Below the pieces are notes generated by a model that saw nothing but the letters and a program-made list of their open reading frames with translations, ran no database searches and was not told where the DNA came from. Positions 45,701 to 59,700 of a stretch of DNA of 64,000 nucleotides are shown one piece after another. How positions within the stretch are numbered: position 1 is the stretch's first letter; each line of letters begins with the position of its first letter. The position numbers and the translations under genes were made by a program. The DNA comes from Erinaceus europaeus (lineage: Eukaryota > Chordata > Mammalia > Eulipotyphla > Erinaceidae), in contig NC_080164.1 in the NCBI RefSeq assembly GCF_950295315.1, positions 15,306,427 through 15,370,426 of the forward strand, written 5' to 3'.

Positions 45701-48700
45701 TCTTCTCATAGAGGCTTCTATTTCACAGAGAATTGCTTCACTTTTCATAAACCTCTTTAGCAACTTTGCACTCAAAGTATGTTGTTTTTTCTTCTTCTAG
45801 CCCTGATAGTCTCTCCTCAAGCTGGTTTATTCTACTTACTAGGCCTCTCACATAAGCCTCAACTCCATCCAAAGCTTCCTCCATATCCTGTAGCTCTGTT
45901 TGGGGGAGTGTGTATGTGTGTGTGTGTGCATGCATGCACGCTTGTGTGTACATGTTTTGTCATTCTTTGGTAAAATGATTTCTGAGATTCTGCATTTGTG
46001 TCTGTATGTTATGGTTGGAGTCTTGAATTGCCTTCATGATAAGCTTTCTGAATTCAAATGCAAACATTTCATCCAAATCTTTGTGAGTCTGGATAGTTGA
46101 GGTCTTGTTCACGTTTTGGTAAAGTGTAGCTTCTGTTGTTCAGCCAGTAGGTGGTGCTGTGGCCATACTGTTTATATGTTGTGGGGGTGAGGGGGGTCAA
46201 CCTCAGTCAGGTTCAGACAGAACAAGTTCCCACTGTGGTGGAGATGACAGTGCCACTGCTGGGAGCCCAAGGACCTCGGCCAGATTCAGGCTGCACTCTG
46301 GCTTCTCTGCCCTCCCAACGGTCTGGATGGACTGCACCATCACCCACCATCCCAAAGCTGAGCCTGTGTTCCTAAAATAGCAACACCTGCTGCCAACCGG
46401 CTGTGACTCCACACTCAGGCTACCTCTGTCTCAAAATTGTCTCCCCTCTGCCCCCACCCTTTCCCATGTGCCTGCCTGCACCCACCTGTTGCTCACTGAG
46501 TTTCTTCAAATATTGTAGGCCGATGTGAAATTCTGAGTGGTTTTAAATTGCTTTATCTGGTTTTTCCCTGTGATCTTTCAGTTGCTGTTACTCCATGGCC
46601 ATGACCCCTAGAAGTCCCCCACAAAATATTTCTTTTTATAAAAGTGAGATTATGCTATTTAAAATAAAAAAGCATAAAAGTGACTTTTATTGAGTTAAAA
46701 AGAAACTGAATGAAGAAGAACTAATGAGTTTCTCTCTCTCTCTCTCTCTCTTTCTACCACCAGGGTTATCACTGGGGCTTGGTACCCGCACTTCTTCTTC
46801 TTCTAGCGTTTGCCCTTCTTCCGTAGCCAGTCAACAGGTCAGGCTGAAAGCTTTCAGGAGCTGCTTGTTGCTGGCTTTGAAAGTGACTGGGATCCCTGTG
46901 GATTCAGTCGGCTAGGAAGGACCGTCAGTTTCCCCAATGAATGGGGACTCACGGGATGCACCACGAGAAGGTCGATCCAATGCATCCCGGTACCCGCACT
47001 AAGAATCTATCACTCAGAATGGCTATTTTTTCCTTTCTGTTTTTTTTTAATTGTATAGGTCAGAGAGAAATTGAGAGGGGAGGGGGAGACAGGGAGAAAG
47101 AGAGATGGGAGTCACGCGGTAGCGCAGCAGGTTAAGCTCACATGGCGCAAATCGAAAGGACCAGCTTAAGGATGTTGGTTCGAGCCCCTGGCTCCCCACC
47201 TGCAGAGGAGTCCCTTCACAGGCAGTGAAGCAGGTCTGCAGGTGTCTGTCTCTCTCCCCCTCTGTCTTCCCCTCCTCTCTCCATTTCTCTCTGTCCTATC
47301 CAACAACAATGACATCAATAACAATAATAACTACAACAATAAAAAACAAGGGCAACAATAGGGAATAAATAAATATTTTAAAAAATTAACAAAAAAGAAA
47401 GAGAGACACCTGCAGACCTGCTTCACAGCTTGTGAAGTAGCCACCCTGCAGGTGGGGAGACAGGGCTTGAACCCTGGGTCCTTGAACATGGTGACATGTG
47501 TGCTAATCCCAGTGCACTACCACCTGGCCCCTTCTAATGAGTTTTTAAATATTTCCTCCTTATGAGAAAAATTATTTCCTAAAAAATAAATTCCATTAAG
47601 GTGAAGGATCAGAAATGATTAAAGCAACTTACAGAGTTGAGTGAGTGTTTGTAGAGACAGAGAAGGCGTAGAGGCAGTGAGAGAGACACAGAGAGAGACA
47701 GAGAGAGAGACACCATAGCACCAAAGCTTCCGTCAGTGTAGTGGGGGCCAGGCTTGAACCTGGGTCGTGCAAAGCAGCGCACTATCCAAGCGAGCTATTC
47801 TGCCAGCCTGGTCAGTGTGGTTTTTCCTAACACGTTTCAGCTTCAGGAAGCACTGGTATAAATCCTCTGTGTACGAAGACAAATGCCCTGGTGTTCCTAT
47901 ACTAGCCAATCACTCCTCATTATTCCTGTGTCCACATTCTGAACCCCCAATTCCTACTGTCCTTCTATGTTACTGGAATACTTAACACAGGCTAAATACC
48001 AATCGCTTCATGACTTCTTCATTCCTGAATTCTCCAGCGTATTTCATCACTTCTCAAGTGCACGTGGCACAGATTCTACTGTTTTGTTTCATTTTAACAT
48101 CTGTGAAACCACCATCTACTTTATAAAAGAGTGAAGAGAGAAAAACAAAAAAATTACAAAGGCATCTCAGCCATCTGGAGGTGGACTGTCAATCTGTATT
48201 AGGACACTGTCTCTTTTAAAATTTTTTTAAATTTTATTATTTTTTAAATTATCTTTATTTATTGGATACAGACAGCCAGAAATCAAGTGGGAGGGGAGTG
48301 ATAGAGAGGGAGAGAGACAGGGAGACACCGGCAGCCCTGCTTCACCACTTGTAAAGCTTTCCCCCTGCAGGTGGGGACCGGGGGCTCCAACCCAGGTCCT
48401 TACGCTTTGTGACACATGCGCTCAACCAGGTCGCCGCCACCCGCCCTGAGGACACTGTCTCTAAAGAAGAGCAGCGGGAGTCGGGCTGTAGCGCAGCGGG
48501 TTAAGCGCAGGTGGCGCAAAGCACAAGGACTGGCATAAGGATCCCGGTTCGAACCCCGGCTCCCCACCTGCAGGGGAGTCGCTTCACAGGCGGTGAAGCA
48601 GGTCTGCAGGTGTCTATCTTTCTCTCCTCCTCTCTGTCTTCCCCATCTCTCTCCATTTCTCTCTGTCCTATCCAACAACGATGACAACAACAATAATAAC

Positions 48701-51700
48701 TACAACAATAAAACAACAAGGGCAACAAAAGGGAATAAATAAATAAAATAAAATATTAAAAAAAAATTAAAGAAGAGCAGCAGCTGGGGGGGGGGTGTAA
48801 ATTGAAGTCCCCTGAGGCGGAAAGGAGGTGGAGTGTCCACACACTGGAACCCAGGAGCCACCCGCAGCCGCAGCCCCGGGAACAGCGGCAGTTTAGCACC
48901 TCAAGGTCGGGCCCAGAGGACCATCTGCATCGTGATTCTGGGGGCAGCGGTGGGGCTACGGCAAACGCAGGTTTCTGCGGATGACTGCAGGTACCAGTAA
49001 TATAATAAGAACAGTGATTGGAACTACGGGTTCAGAGGGAAAGGGCTGTTATAAACTTGGACAAGGGAGCGCTAAATAAGTGAGCAGCTGGTCCAGGGAC
49101 ACTGCTGACCTCACATTCCACAGGACTCACAACCACTACTGCCATCGCTCAACGTGCGGGCTTCTGTGCCTGCCTCAGACCCAGTGAACGGAATCTCAGC
49201 GCACATTCATGGGCTCTACAGATAAGCCCCCCCCCTTCGCCCGTCACCTCCAGGATGACTTTTTTAGATAAGAGACAGAGACAGACAGACAGAGGGAAAG
49301 AGACCATAGCATCAAAGCTTCCACCCAGGGCCGGGCTCTAACATGAGTCTTGCACGTTGGCAAAGCAGGTGCTCTGACCAGTCACCGGACTGTACAGCCT
49401 TCTACCTCTGTGTGCTCAGGCTCAGGGACTTCAAGGCTCGTCTCCCCACCAGCACCTCCAGATAAACTGTGACCCCAGGGTTCATTCACTCCCCCCCCTC
49501 CCCCGTACAGTAGAGCCAGCCCAGCGGGAACGCGGACAGTGAGTGTGAGGCCTCTGATCAGCGTGAGACCGGGGAGTCGCCTCTGCTCCTCGCCCTCGGC
49601 TTCCTTCCCGTAAACATCGTGCCTTCTCCACTACACCAAGAAAAAAAGGCCTTTTTGCCCAAAATAGTTTGTATTTGTTTTCTTAACTTTACAATCCCCT
49701 TTAAAGGCAAGGCCTGGGCTTCACACTGAATTTTAAGCCTTGGCCTATACTGAAAACAGGAAGAATGAAATGGGAAGTTATATTGGTGACGCAAAAAAAA
49801 TATATATATATATTTCAGATAATTTCATGGTTAAGCAGAATGGTTTCATGCCTGAGATTTACAAGCCCCAGGTTCAAGTCCTGACACCACCATAAGCCAG
49901 AGCTGAGCAATGCTCTGGGAGGGTGGAGGAATGCCCCTTTTTCTCCCATCCGTGGCTGAAGTGGGTTCTATTGTCTTATTTTTGCTCCCACTCCACTGGT
50001 CACAGCTCACAGATTGGGGAAAAGGCCCCTGTCCCCAACTCGACCATCACAACCTTCCCTGAGGTTTCATTTGTTTATTTGTTTGTAATATTTGATCTCA
50101 TCACCAGGGTTAACCCTGGGGCTTGGTGCCTGCACAGTGACCTTCCCACTCTCAATGACCTATTTAAATGTACCTACCTGACACAACAACAAACAAACGC
50201 GTCTCAGATATGCACAAATACTGTTCCCAGCACGTGGAGATGACTGATACTAAAAGCCCCTCTTCCTGGAGTTTATGATCTAGTAGATTATAGACATCAA
50301 ACATCTGTACACACTAATAATCATGCAATACAGTTTAGGAAAAGGACCATAAATTACAGAAAGACACTTAAGATGTGTGAGTGTTGTAATCAGAAAGAAT
50401 GCCAACGGATAAAGGCCATTGGGTCACATGACGAGAGGGGAGGACACTTCAGATGGACAGTGAATAAAGGGGCAGGGCAGGGCCACCGAAGGACCAGTGG
50501 TGGACAGAGAGCAAAGTGTGCAGAGGGACGGAGGGAGAGGGAAGGAGGGGCAGGCTAGGCTCAGAAACTCCACCAGGCGGGCGTGAGGGGTCTACCCTGT
50601 AGGTGGGGAGCCAGGGACTCGAACCAGGATCCTTGCGCTGGTCCTTGCGCTTTGCACCATATGTGCTTAACCCGCTGAGCTGCCACCGCCCCCGCCCCTG
50701 TAAAGAGAGTATTTCTAAGCACTCTGATGACACAGAGACATGTTTTCTGGAGAGTCCTGGAGGCCAGCGGACTTGAATTGGCCTTATTACTGAGCTAAGG
50801 GCGTGGTGCAGTGAGTTAAGCACTGGACTCTCAAGCATGGTGTTCAGAGTTCAATCCCCGGCATCCTATGTGCCAGAGTGATGCTCTAGTTCTCTATCTC
50901 TTTTCCTGTCTCTCTGTCTCTCTCTCATAAATGAATAAACAGATCTTTAAAAGAAAAGAAAAAGTCTTATTCCTAAACTTTCCAATTCATCTTCAGAATC
51001 TCTACTTCCAGATAGATGACTCAAGAAGGGATCTGGACTTCTGAGTAAAGTACAAGCTCAAAGAAAGAACATACTCACTTGGTCACGCCGTAGTCAATCC
51101 CAATCGTTGCAAGATATTTAGACACGAATCTTTTCTCACAGTACCGCTTTATAATACAGCTCTAAAAAGGTAAGAACATATCCGCTGAGTAAAGACACTT
51201 CCGGAATATATATAAAATAAACACATTTCTCCAGTGTGGTTTCTTCATTCCTGACTGTGAGAGAAAGCATTTTCAAGTGTCCTGTGAAATACCCGAAACC
51301 CATTTTGAAGTGAAGATTTTTAGAGAAAACTTATTATTATTATTTTATTTTTTATTTTATTTTTTCCTCCTCCAGGGTTATTGCTGGGCTCGGTGCCTGC
51401 ACCATGAATCCACCGCTCCTGGAGGCCATTTTTCCCCCCTTTTGTTGCCCTTGTTGTAGCTTTGTTGTGGTTATTATTATTGCCCTTGTTGACGCAATTC
51501 GTTGTTGGATAGGACAGAGAGAAATGGAGAGAGGAGGGGAAGACAGAGGAGGGGAGAGAAAGATAATACACCTGCAGACCTGCTTCACCGCCTGTGAAGC
51601 GACTCCCCTGCAGGTGGGGAGCCGGCGGCTCGAACCGGGATCCTTACACCAGTCCCTGCGCCTTGCGCCACATGCGCTTAACCCACTGCGCCACCGCCCG

Positions 51701-53746
51701 ACCCCCGAGAAAACTTATTTTTATATTCTTCCCTTGATACCAGCTGTGGGTGTGTTTTCAGCTTAGTTCCCAATCCTTGTGCTCTTTTGTTTGAAGATCT
51801 CCTGAACCTGAGAGGGTCCCATAGCTCCCTGCAGTGCTGTGGTGGTTGGATGTCTGCTCCTTGTCATACACACTCAAGCAATGCCAACAAAATGTCTCTT
51901 GCCTCAACCTCACTCCTAAGGTCATGTCCATATCTCCATGTAACTATTGATACCTGTTTCTACTCGGCTGTCCTGCTGCCAGTGCTCGATTAGACAGTCC
52001 CCAAACGAGTTGATCTTTAATAGAAAAACAGTTCATTCCTCTGACATCCCCAGCTCTTTTTTTTTTTTTAATAGAGGGATTTATTTGAGTTCTAGGCCCA
52101 TCAAGTCTGTTTGGGAGACTCAGGACTCCCCGAGTAGGTCCCCAGCTGGTGGAATGGCTTGATAGTGACTAAAGAGTCATCGCTAAAGTATGCCAGTCTC
52201 TTGTCCTTGTTCAGCTTTTGCAGTCCTTGCTTTGCTAAAGTTAGCTTTGGAGTGAGTGAGAGAACTGTAATAGGAAGTAGGTGAGGAGGGTATCTGAGTC
52301 TAAGTGGACACTAGTTCATTGTGAACTTGATACTGACTCACTAAAGACTATTGTGTATTTTTGCTTTCAGGTATATATTTTGCCCTAAGTTATAGATACA
52401 TGTGAACATATGCTCTATCTTACGGTCTATATCTAGGTTTTGGGACTTTGTTAGGAAGTGAACCTCCTGGAATGGTAATTAGAGACTAGCATGAAAGGAA
52501 AGGTCTCACCCGAGTAATGAGGGTGAAGAGTTGGCATTCCATGCCTGACGTCTCTGGACACACTCTGAAGTGAAGCATGCTGAGGTGGTACTCATTGCAT
52601 TGATTAGGTTGGAATCAGCAGATGCAATATCATTTGGCCTGACTTGGGAGAAGCATGCAGGAAAGTGAGTCCCACCCCAGAGGTTCTAGGACTGGGAGAA
52701 ACATAGGCTCTACAGAGGAAGCGGGAGATTCCTGTTGTCTCAGGGTTTAAGAAGACAATAGATAGTTACTGCAATAATCACATTGTTTGGCAACTGGGTT
52801 AGCTTTGAAGATCCCTTTGTTAGCATCTGCTGTATGTACACACCGTCACCATATTTCATCCAGCTCTTTTTTTTTTTTTTATATATTTTATTTATTTATT
52901 AATGAGAGGGATAGGAAGAGAGAGAGAAAGAACCAGACATCACTCTGGTACATGTGCTGCCAGGGATTGAACTCAGGACCTCACGCTTGAGAGTCCAACA
53001 TTTTATCCACTGTGCCACCTCTGGACCACACATCATCCAGCTCTTTTAATGATGCCCTGCTTTCCCAGTCACACGAGCTGCACATACGAAAGTCATGTTC
53101 GATCCCAAGTCTTTCTAAAGCTTTGGATGTTGGCTCCATCTTCCTTTCATCCCAATCCCTATTGGTGTATCTCTGGCTCAGTCCTCAGCATCGACTCCTA
53201 GGTGACAGTGGGACATTTTCTGTGGGTGGAATCTCCCTCTGCCTCCTTTTCTTCCCAAGTTCAATCAACACTGCACAGTGCGAACATTTTTCATGTCCCT
53301 AACTTGAAAATTTTCAGTGGTGTTTCATTACTGAGAGTTCAAAACCCCAAATTCTTTGTAATAAAGGGCCTCTAAAATCTGGACCAACAGACAGGAGAGA
53401 CGGCAGAATGGTTCTGCGAAAGACTTTCATACCTGAGACTCAAGTCCCAGGTTTCATCTCCAGCACCACCATAAGCCAGAGCTGAATAATGCTCAAATGA
53501 TAATAATAATGATGAGGGTGATGATTTATATTATAATATCTGGACCAAATCTATCTTCCCTGTCTGAACACGATACTCTATATAAACTTTCCATTTCTGC
53601 AAGACCCACCCCCACCCCACTTTTGACTTGTCATTACTTTTCTGTCTGCTTGGAATGAATTTTCTCCTCCACCCCCCGCCAACCGCAATTACTGTCTAAG
53701 GCCCAGATCTCACCTGATCTTAACTCCTTTAGCACCTGCGCGCACG

Positions 53747-53779
<33 letters not shown>

Positions 53780-56700
53780 ATGCACCATCATTCACACACT
53801 GCCTCGTGCAGTCAGCAATTTCTCCACACATGTATATACCTCCTTTCTTCAGTTAAACAGTAAGAGAGACTTGTAGACAAGCAAGCGCCAATAATTTACT
53901 TCTTTTGCAGCAATTAGCTCCGTGCCAAGGAACAACAGCTCTGAATGGCATATATAACAATCCTTAGCATTCATGAAATGTATCCTTTACTAGAGTTGAC
54001 AGTAATGGGGTTTATTCTACTTAAATCCTTTCCCTGTTAACCACCATCTAAATTTAATAGGACAGTTACTTTAAAAGGTACTTAATAAGCTAGTTAAATC
54101 AAGTACTCTAAAATAGTACTTAAAGTGCTTTGTGCAGTTACAAGTACATTGTAAAGTGAACAAAAAACTTCTTTGGAGTGGCTGTTGCTAAGGGTTATCC
54201 TTTTAAGAACACTCTATAGCTCCAAAGCACTTTTCAAATCAATTATTATTACTTTTAACACGAGCACTGCTCAGCTCTGGCTTATGGTGGTGCTAGGGAT
54301 TGAACCTGGGGGCCTTTGGTGCCTCAGGCATGGGAGTCTGTTTCTCTCCATAAATTTTCTTTCACAGTATCCTAAAAACAATATGTAGCCTTTTTCTAAG
54401 TCATCTGTGAGATTAAGGAGCCCAAAGTCCACTCCAGCATGCTAATAACCACGTAAGAGTGTCAAGAGCTACTTATCTGTTAAATGGTAGTAGTACTGGT
54501 TTCCTATAACACAAGGAACTGGCTCCTGGCACTTGGAATTTTATAAACTAAGCTGAATAACAGAATGTGTGTGTGTGTGGGGGGCTTTTTGCCTTCTCTA
54601 TTTTTTGAAAATTTATTTAGATATGTTTCCTTTTTAAACAGAGTTCCTAAAATCTTAATAGGTTTGCGTCTTTTGAGATTTTTTCGCTCCTCAACTTCAA
54701 ATGAAAGAGTGACTGAGAACTGATCAAAGTATGCAGAAGTGGGGCAGTGGGAAATGGGAACCTGTGTCGACAGATGATGGCATGTAGTGTTGAGCAATCA
54801 AAGCCATACAGGACTGGCGTCAGAACAGACAAACAGGTCAGTAGAACAGACGGCGGAACCCAGAAACACATCCCATGACATATGGGAAGTGAGATTGAAA
54901 AGTCAGCAGGAAAAGAAGCTTTCAGTTTCAGGTTAGCCCTAATTGAGGGCTCTTAGCTTCCCTAAACACAAAAGTATGTTGCAGATGAATTTATGATTTA
55001 GTAAATTTCAGGGCGGAAGTGCTGCTTAGGTCCGATCTTAGAGAAATAGTTCAACCAAGAAGGAAACCGGGAGACCCTCTAAGAAAAGCATATACATGAG
55101 GAATGAGGACCCAGCGCTCGGGGAGAGGAGCACGGGCCTTCTCAGTGTGAAGCCCTGGAGCTGATCCCCCGCACCACGTGGCACCCAAGGCCACGATGGC
55201 GGAGCCCCAAGGACCGTGGAGCGGTGCTCCGGGGTGCCTCCCTCTTTCTCTCTGTCTACAAACACAGTGTAGAAAGTGCTCATTAGGACTAACTACTCGA
55301 TTATATTCAAGGTCCTCTAGTAATCAGCTGATGCAAGGAATTACGCTGATTTAACTCCTAAGGATCTGGGAGACAGCTCACCTGGGAGAGAGCTCTTAGG
55401 ACCTCAAGCTTAACTAGTCCTGAGCTCTGCTCTGTGAAACTTTCTGGACCACTGCTTTCAAATGTTTGGACTATTCTTAAGTTCTTTTTAGAATTTTAAG
55501 GTGAGATACACAATAACATAAAATTCACACCATGTAGTTCAGGCTGAGTACAGTGAGTGAGTAAAGCACTGGACAGGCATGAGGTGCCGAGTATGAGATC
55601 TGGCACTGCATGATGCTCTGGTTCTCTCTCCTCTCATGAATAAATATATATTTTCCAACTCACCTTTATGTCTTTGTTTATGAATAGAGGGTGAGAGACA
55701 GAGAGGGGAAAGCCCAGTAGGGAGGGAGAGAGGAGAGACACTAACGCTCTGCTGACCACTTGTGAAGCTTCCCTCAAGCAGGTGCTGCCACATGGTGGCT
55801 GGGGGTCGAACCTAGGTCCTCACAGGTGGTAAAGTCTATGTTCTACCAGATGAGCTATCTCCTAGCTCCTGGATTTTCTCCTTTTTATTGCTTTCTAGTT
55901 TCATTGTCATTTCTTTTGATTTGTCCCTTCATTCAAGTACTACTTCTTAAAGAATTACTCACTTTTTAACTTAAAGTTGTTTTATCTGTGTATCTTATTT
56001 TTTCTAAATTCCTTAAAAATTTTTTTTTATTGGGGAATTACTGTTTTATGTGTGACAGTAAATATAATAGTTTGTACATGCATAACATTTCTTAGTTTTC
56101 CATATAACAATACAACCCCCACTAGGTCCTCTGTCATCCTTAAAAAGCTTCTCCCCTCCGCCCCCACCCCAGAGTCTTTTACTTTGGTGCAATATGCCAA
56201 TCCCATTTCAGGTTCTACTTGTGTTTTCTCTTCTGATCTTGTTTTTCCTTTTTAAAATTTTTAAAATTATATTTATTTATTGGATAGAGATAGGTAGAAA
56301 TTGAAAGGGAAGGGGAAGATAGGGAGGGAGAGAGATAGAGAGACACCTGCAGCCCTGCTTCACCACTTGTGAAGCTTTCCCCCTGCAGGTGGGAACCAGG
56401 GGATCGAACCTGGGCCCTTGTGCACTGTAACATGTGAGCTCAACCAGGGGCACCACCTGGCCCCCTGATCTTGTTTTTCAACTTCTGCCTGAGAGTGAGG
56501 TCATCACATATTCATCCTACTATTTCTGACTTATTTCTCTTAACATGAATTTTTCAAGGTCCATCCAAGATCAGCTGAAAACAGTGAAGTCACCACTTTT
56601 ATACCTGTGTAGTATTCCATTATGTATATATATCACTACTTGCTCAGCCACTCATCTGTTGTCGGACACCTGGGTTGCTTCCAGGTTTTGGCTATTACAA

Positions 56701-59700
56701 ATTGTGCTGCTAAGAACATATGTGTACCCAGATCTTTTTGGATGGATATGTTGGGTTCCTTAGGATATATCCCCAGGAGAAGAATTGCAGGGTCATAGGG
56801 TAGGTCCATTTCTAGCCTTCTGAGAGTTCTCCAGACTGTTCTCCACAGAGGCTGGACCAACTGACATTCCCACCAGCAGTGCAGGAGAGTTCCTTTGACC
56901 CCACAACCTCTCCAGCATTTGTTGCTGCTATCATTTCTTTTAAATTTTTTTTTTATTATCTGTATTTATTAGATAGAGACAGATAGAAATTGAGTGGGGA
57001 GCATAGAGAGGGAGAGAGACAGAGAGACACCTGCAGCTCTGCTTCACCACTCGTGAAGCTTTCCTCCTACAGATGGGGACCGGGGGCTTGAACCTGGGTC
57101 TTTGCGTACTGTAACATGTGCGCTCAACCAGGTACGCCACCACCTGGCCCCCTCTGCTATCATTTCTGATGTATGACATTCTCACAGGAGTGAAGTGGTA
57201 TCTCATTGTTGTCTCTATTTGCATTTCTCTGACAAAGACTTGGACCATTTTTTCATGTGTTGCTCAGCCTTTTGGATTTCTTCTATGGTGAATATTCTGT
57301 CCAAGTCCTGCCCCCATTTTTGGATGGGGTTATTTGTTGTCTTGTTGTTGAGCCTGGCAAGCTCTTTATATATGTTGGTTATTAAACTCTTATCTGATGT
57401 ATGACATGTAAAGATCTTCTCCCATTCTGTGAGGGGTCTCTTGGTTTGGGTAGGGGTTTCTTTTGCTGTACAGAAGCTTTTTAATTCGATGTAGTCCCAT
57501 AGGTTTCTACTTGCCTTAAGTCTTCTTTGTAATTGGATTCGTTTCATTGAAGATGTCTTTAAAATTTATGCGGAAAAGAGTTCTGCCAATATTTTCCTCT
57601 AAGTATCTGATAGTTTGTGGTCTAACATCCAAGTCCTTGATCCACTTGGAATTTACTTTTGTATTTAGTGAAATACAGTGATTCAGTTTCATTCTTCTGC
57701 ATGTTTCAACCCATTGTTTCCAACACCATTTGTTGAAGAGACTCTGCTTTCCCCATTTAGTAACCTGGGCACCTCTGTCAAAGATTAGATGTCCATAGTG
57801 TGAGGACTTACTTCTGGGCTCTCAATTCTATTCCACTGGTCTGTGTGTCTATTCATGTTCCAGTACCAAGTAGTTTTGATGACAATGGCCCTATAATACA
57901 ATTGGAGATCTGGGAGTGTGATGCCTCTGGTTCTGTTCTTTCTTCTCAAGATTATTTTGGTGGCAATTCTAGGTCTTTTCTGGTTCCAGCTAAACATTTG
58001 TAGCATTAGTTCTATTCTTCTAAAAAATGTGGTTAGGATCTTGATGGGGATATCGTTAAATTTGTATATAGCTCTGGGTAGTACATTCATTTTGATGATG
58101 TTAATTCTTCCAGCCCATGAACATGGAATATCTTTCCACTTCTTTGTGTCTTTTTCTATTTCCTTGAGTAGTGACTCATAATTTTCAGTATACAAGTCTT
58201 TCACTTCTTTTTTCACTTTCTTTCTTTTCCAGAACTCCAAATTCTTTAAAAAAATATTTTAAAAAAATATTTTATTTTATTTATTTATTCCCTTTTGTTG
58301 CCCTTGTTGTTTTATTGTTGTAGTTATTATTGTCGTTGTTGTTGGATAGGACAGAGAGAAACGGAGAGAGGATGGAAAGACAGAGAGGGGGAGAGAAAGA
58401 TAGACACCTGCAGACCTGCTTCACCACCTGTGAAGCAACTCCCCTGCAGGTGGGGAGCCGGGGTTCGAACCTGGATCCTTATGCCGGTCCTTGTGCTTTG
58501 CGCCACCTGCGCTTAACCCGCTGCACTACAGCCCGACTCCTCTCCAAATTCTTTATGTAACTGAGGCAACATGTTTTTCAAGTTACATTTAAATCTTTTT
58601 TTTTTTTTTTAATAAACTTCCTTTCTTCCTTTCTTTTTGCCTCCAGGGTTATCGCTGGGGCTTGGTGCCTGCACTACAAATCCACTGCTCCTGGAGGCCA
58701 TTTTTCCCATTTTGTTGCCCTTGTTGTTATTGTTGCTACTGCTATTGTTGTTGTTGGATAGGACGGAGAGAAGTCGAGAGAGGAGGGGAAGACAGAGGGG
58801 GGAGAGAAAGACAGACACCTGCAGACCTGCTTCACCAACCCTCCTGTAGTTGAGAAGCCAGGGTTCTCGAACTGGAATCCTTGAGTGGGTCCTTGTGCTT
58901 CGTGCCTTGTGCACTTAACCTGCTGCTCTACTGCCCAGCCCCCTAAGAATAATTTTTATTTCTTTTAATATTCCTTTTTTGTGTGAGCACTTAACCAGGT
59001 ACACAACCGCCTCACCCCCATTTAAATCTTTTATAACTTAAGGAAACACTGGGGCTCAGGCAGTGGCGCGGTGGGTTAGGCACACACGGCACAAAGCGCA
59101 AGGCCTGGGGTAAGGATTCTGGTTTGAACCCTGGCTTCCCACCTGCAGGGGAGTCGCTTCACAGGCGGTGAAGCAGGTCTGCAGGTGTCTGTCTTTCTCT
59201 CCCCCCTCTGTCTTCCCCTCCTCTCTCCATTTCTCTCTGTCCGATCCAACAACAATGATATCAATGATAAGAATAATCATAACCACAACAACGATAAAAA
59301 AGCAGCAAGGGCAACAAGGTGAAAAAGGAAGTGGCCTCCAGGAGTGGTGGATTCATGGTGCAGGCACTGAGCCCCAGCAATAACCCTGGAGGAAACAAAA
59401 GAAAGAAATAAAGAAAAAAATAAATAAATTAAGAAAAAGTTGAGGAAGAAATGTAATAGGAATCCACCTCATACCCTAACAGGTAGTTTTCCCACAGTAT
59501 TTATTAAATGGCCCCTATTTCCCCACAGTTTTACTGTATTTATTATAAGTTGTTTTTTTAAAAGATTTACTTTTTAAAAAAATTATTTATTTTCCCTTTT
59601 TTTATCATTGTTGTCTTTTAAAAATTATTGTTATTGACGTCGTTGTTGTTAGATAGGACAGAGAGAAATCGAGAGGGGAGGGGAGAGAAAGATAGACACC

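Larger units (their letters stand above)
44620..46620 (-). mobile_element. Old L1-type fragment (5' UTR/ORF1 region)
   Basis: On the minus strand short frames give coiled-coil sequence typical of L1 ORF1 ([26 protein letters not shown] at about 45830-45900) and a basic continuation at 45533-45775. The surrounding T-rich sequence resembles ancient mammalian L1 5' regions. It carries a SINE-C insertion at 44844-45304. It is more diverged than the other L1 pieces and its limits are approximate. Confidence 0.6.
46746..47531 (-). mobile_element. SINE-B long form with two nested insertions
   Basis: Parts: 46746-46792, 47001-47104 and 47396-47531. Interrupted first by the Vingi-derived element and later by SINE-A. 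CT microsatellite at 46722-46745. Confidence 0.88.
56021..58236 (-). mobile_element. 5'-truncated L1, intron 1, sense to DNAJC27
   Basis: The minus strand reads from late ORF2 ([31 protein letters not shown], then [19 protein letters not shown]) to [18 protein letters not shown] and a 3' UTR. The T-run at 56021-56028 is its poly(A). Two SINE-B copies interrupt it (56252-56467, 56937-57153). Similar flanks (aaattccttaaaa / aaattctttaaaa) suggest target-site duplication. Frameshifts show it is dead. Confidence 0.88.
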
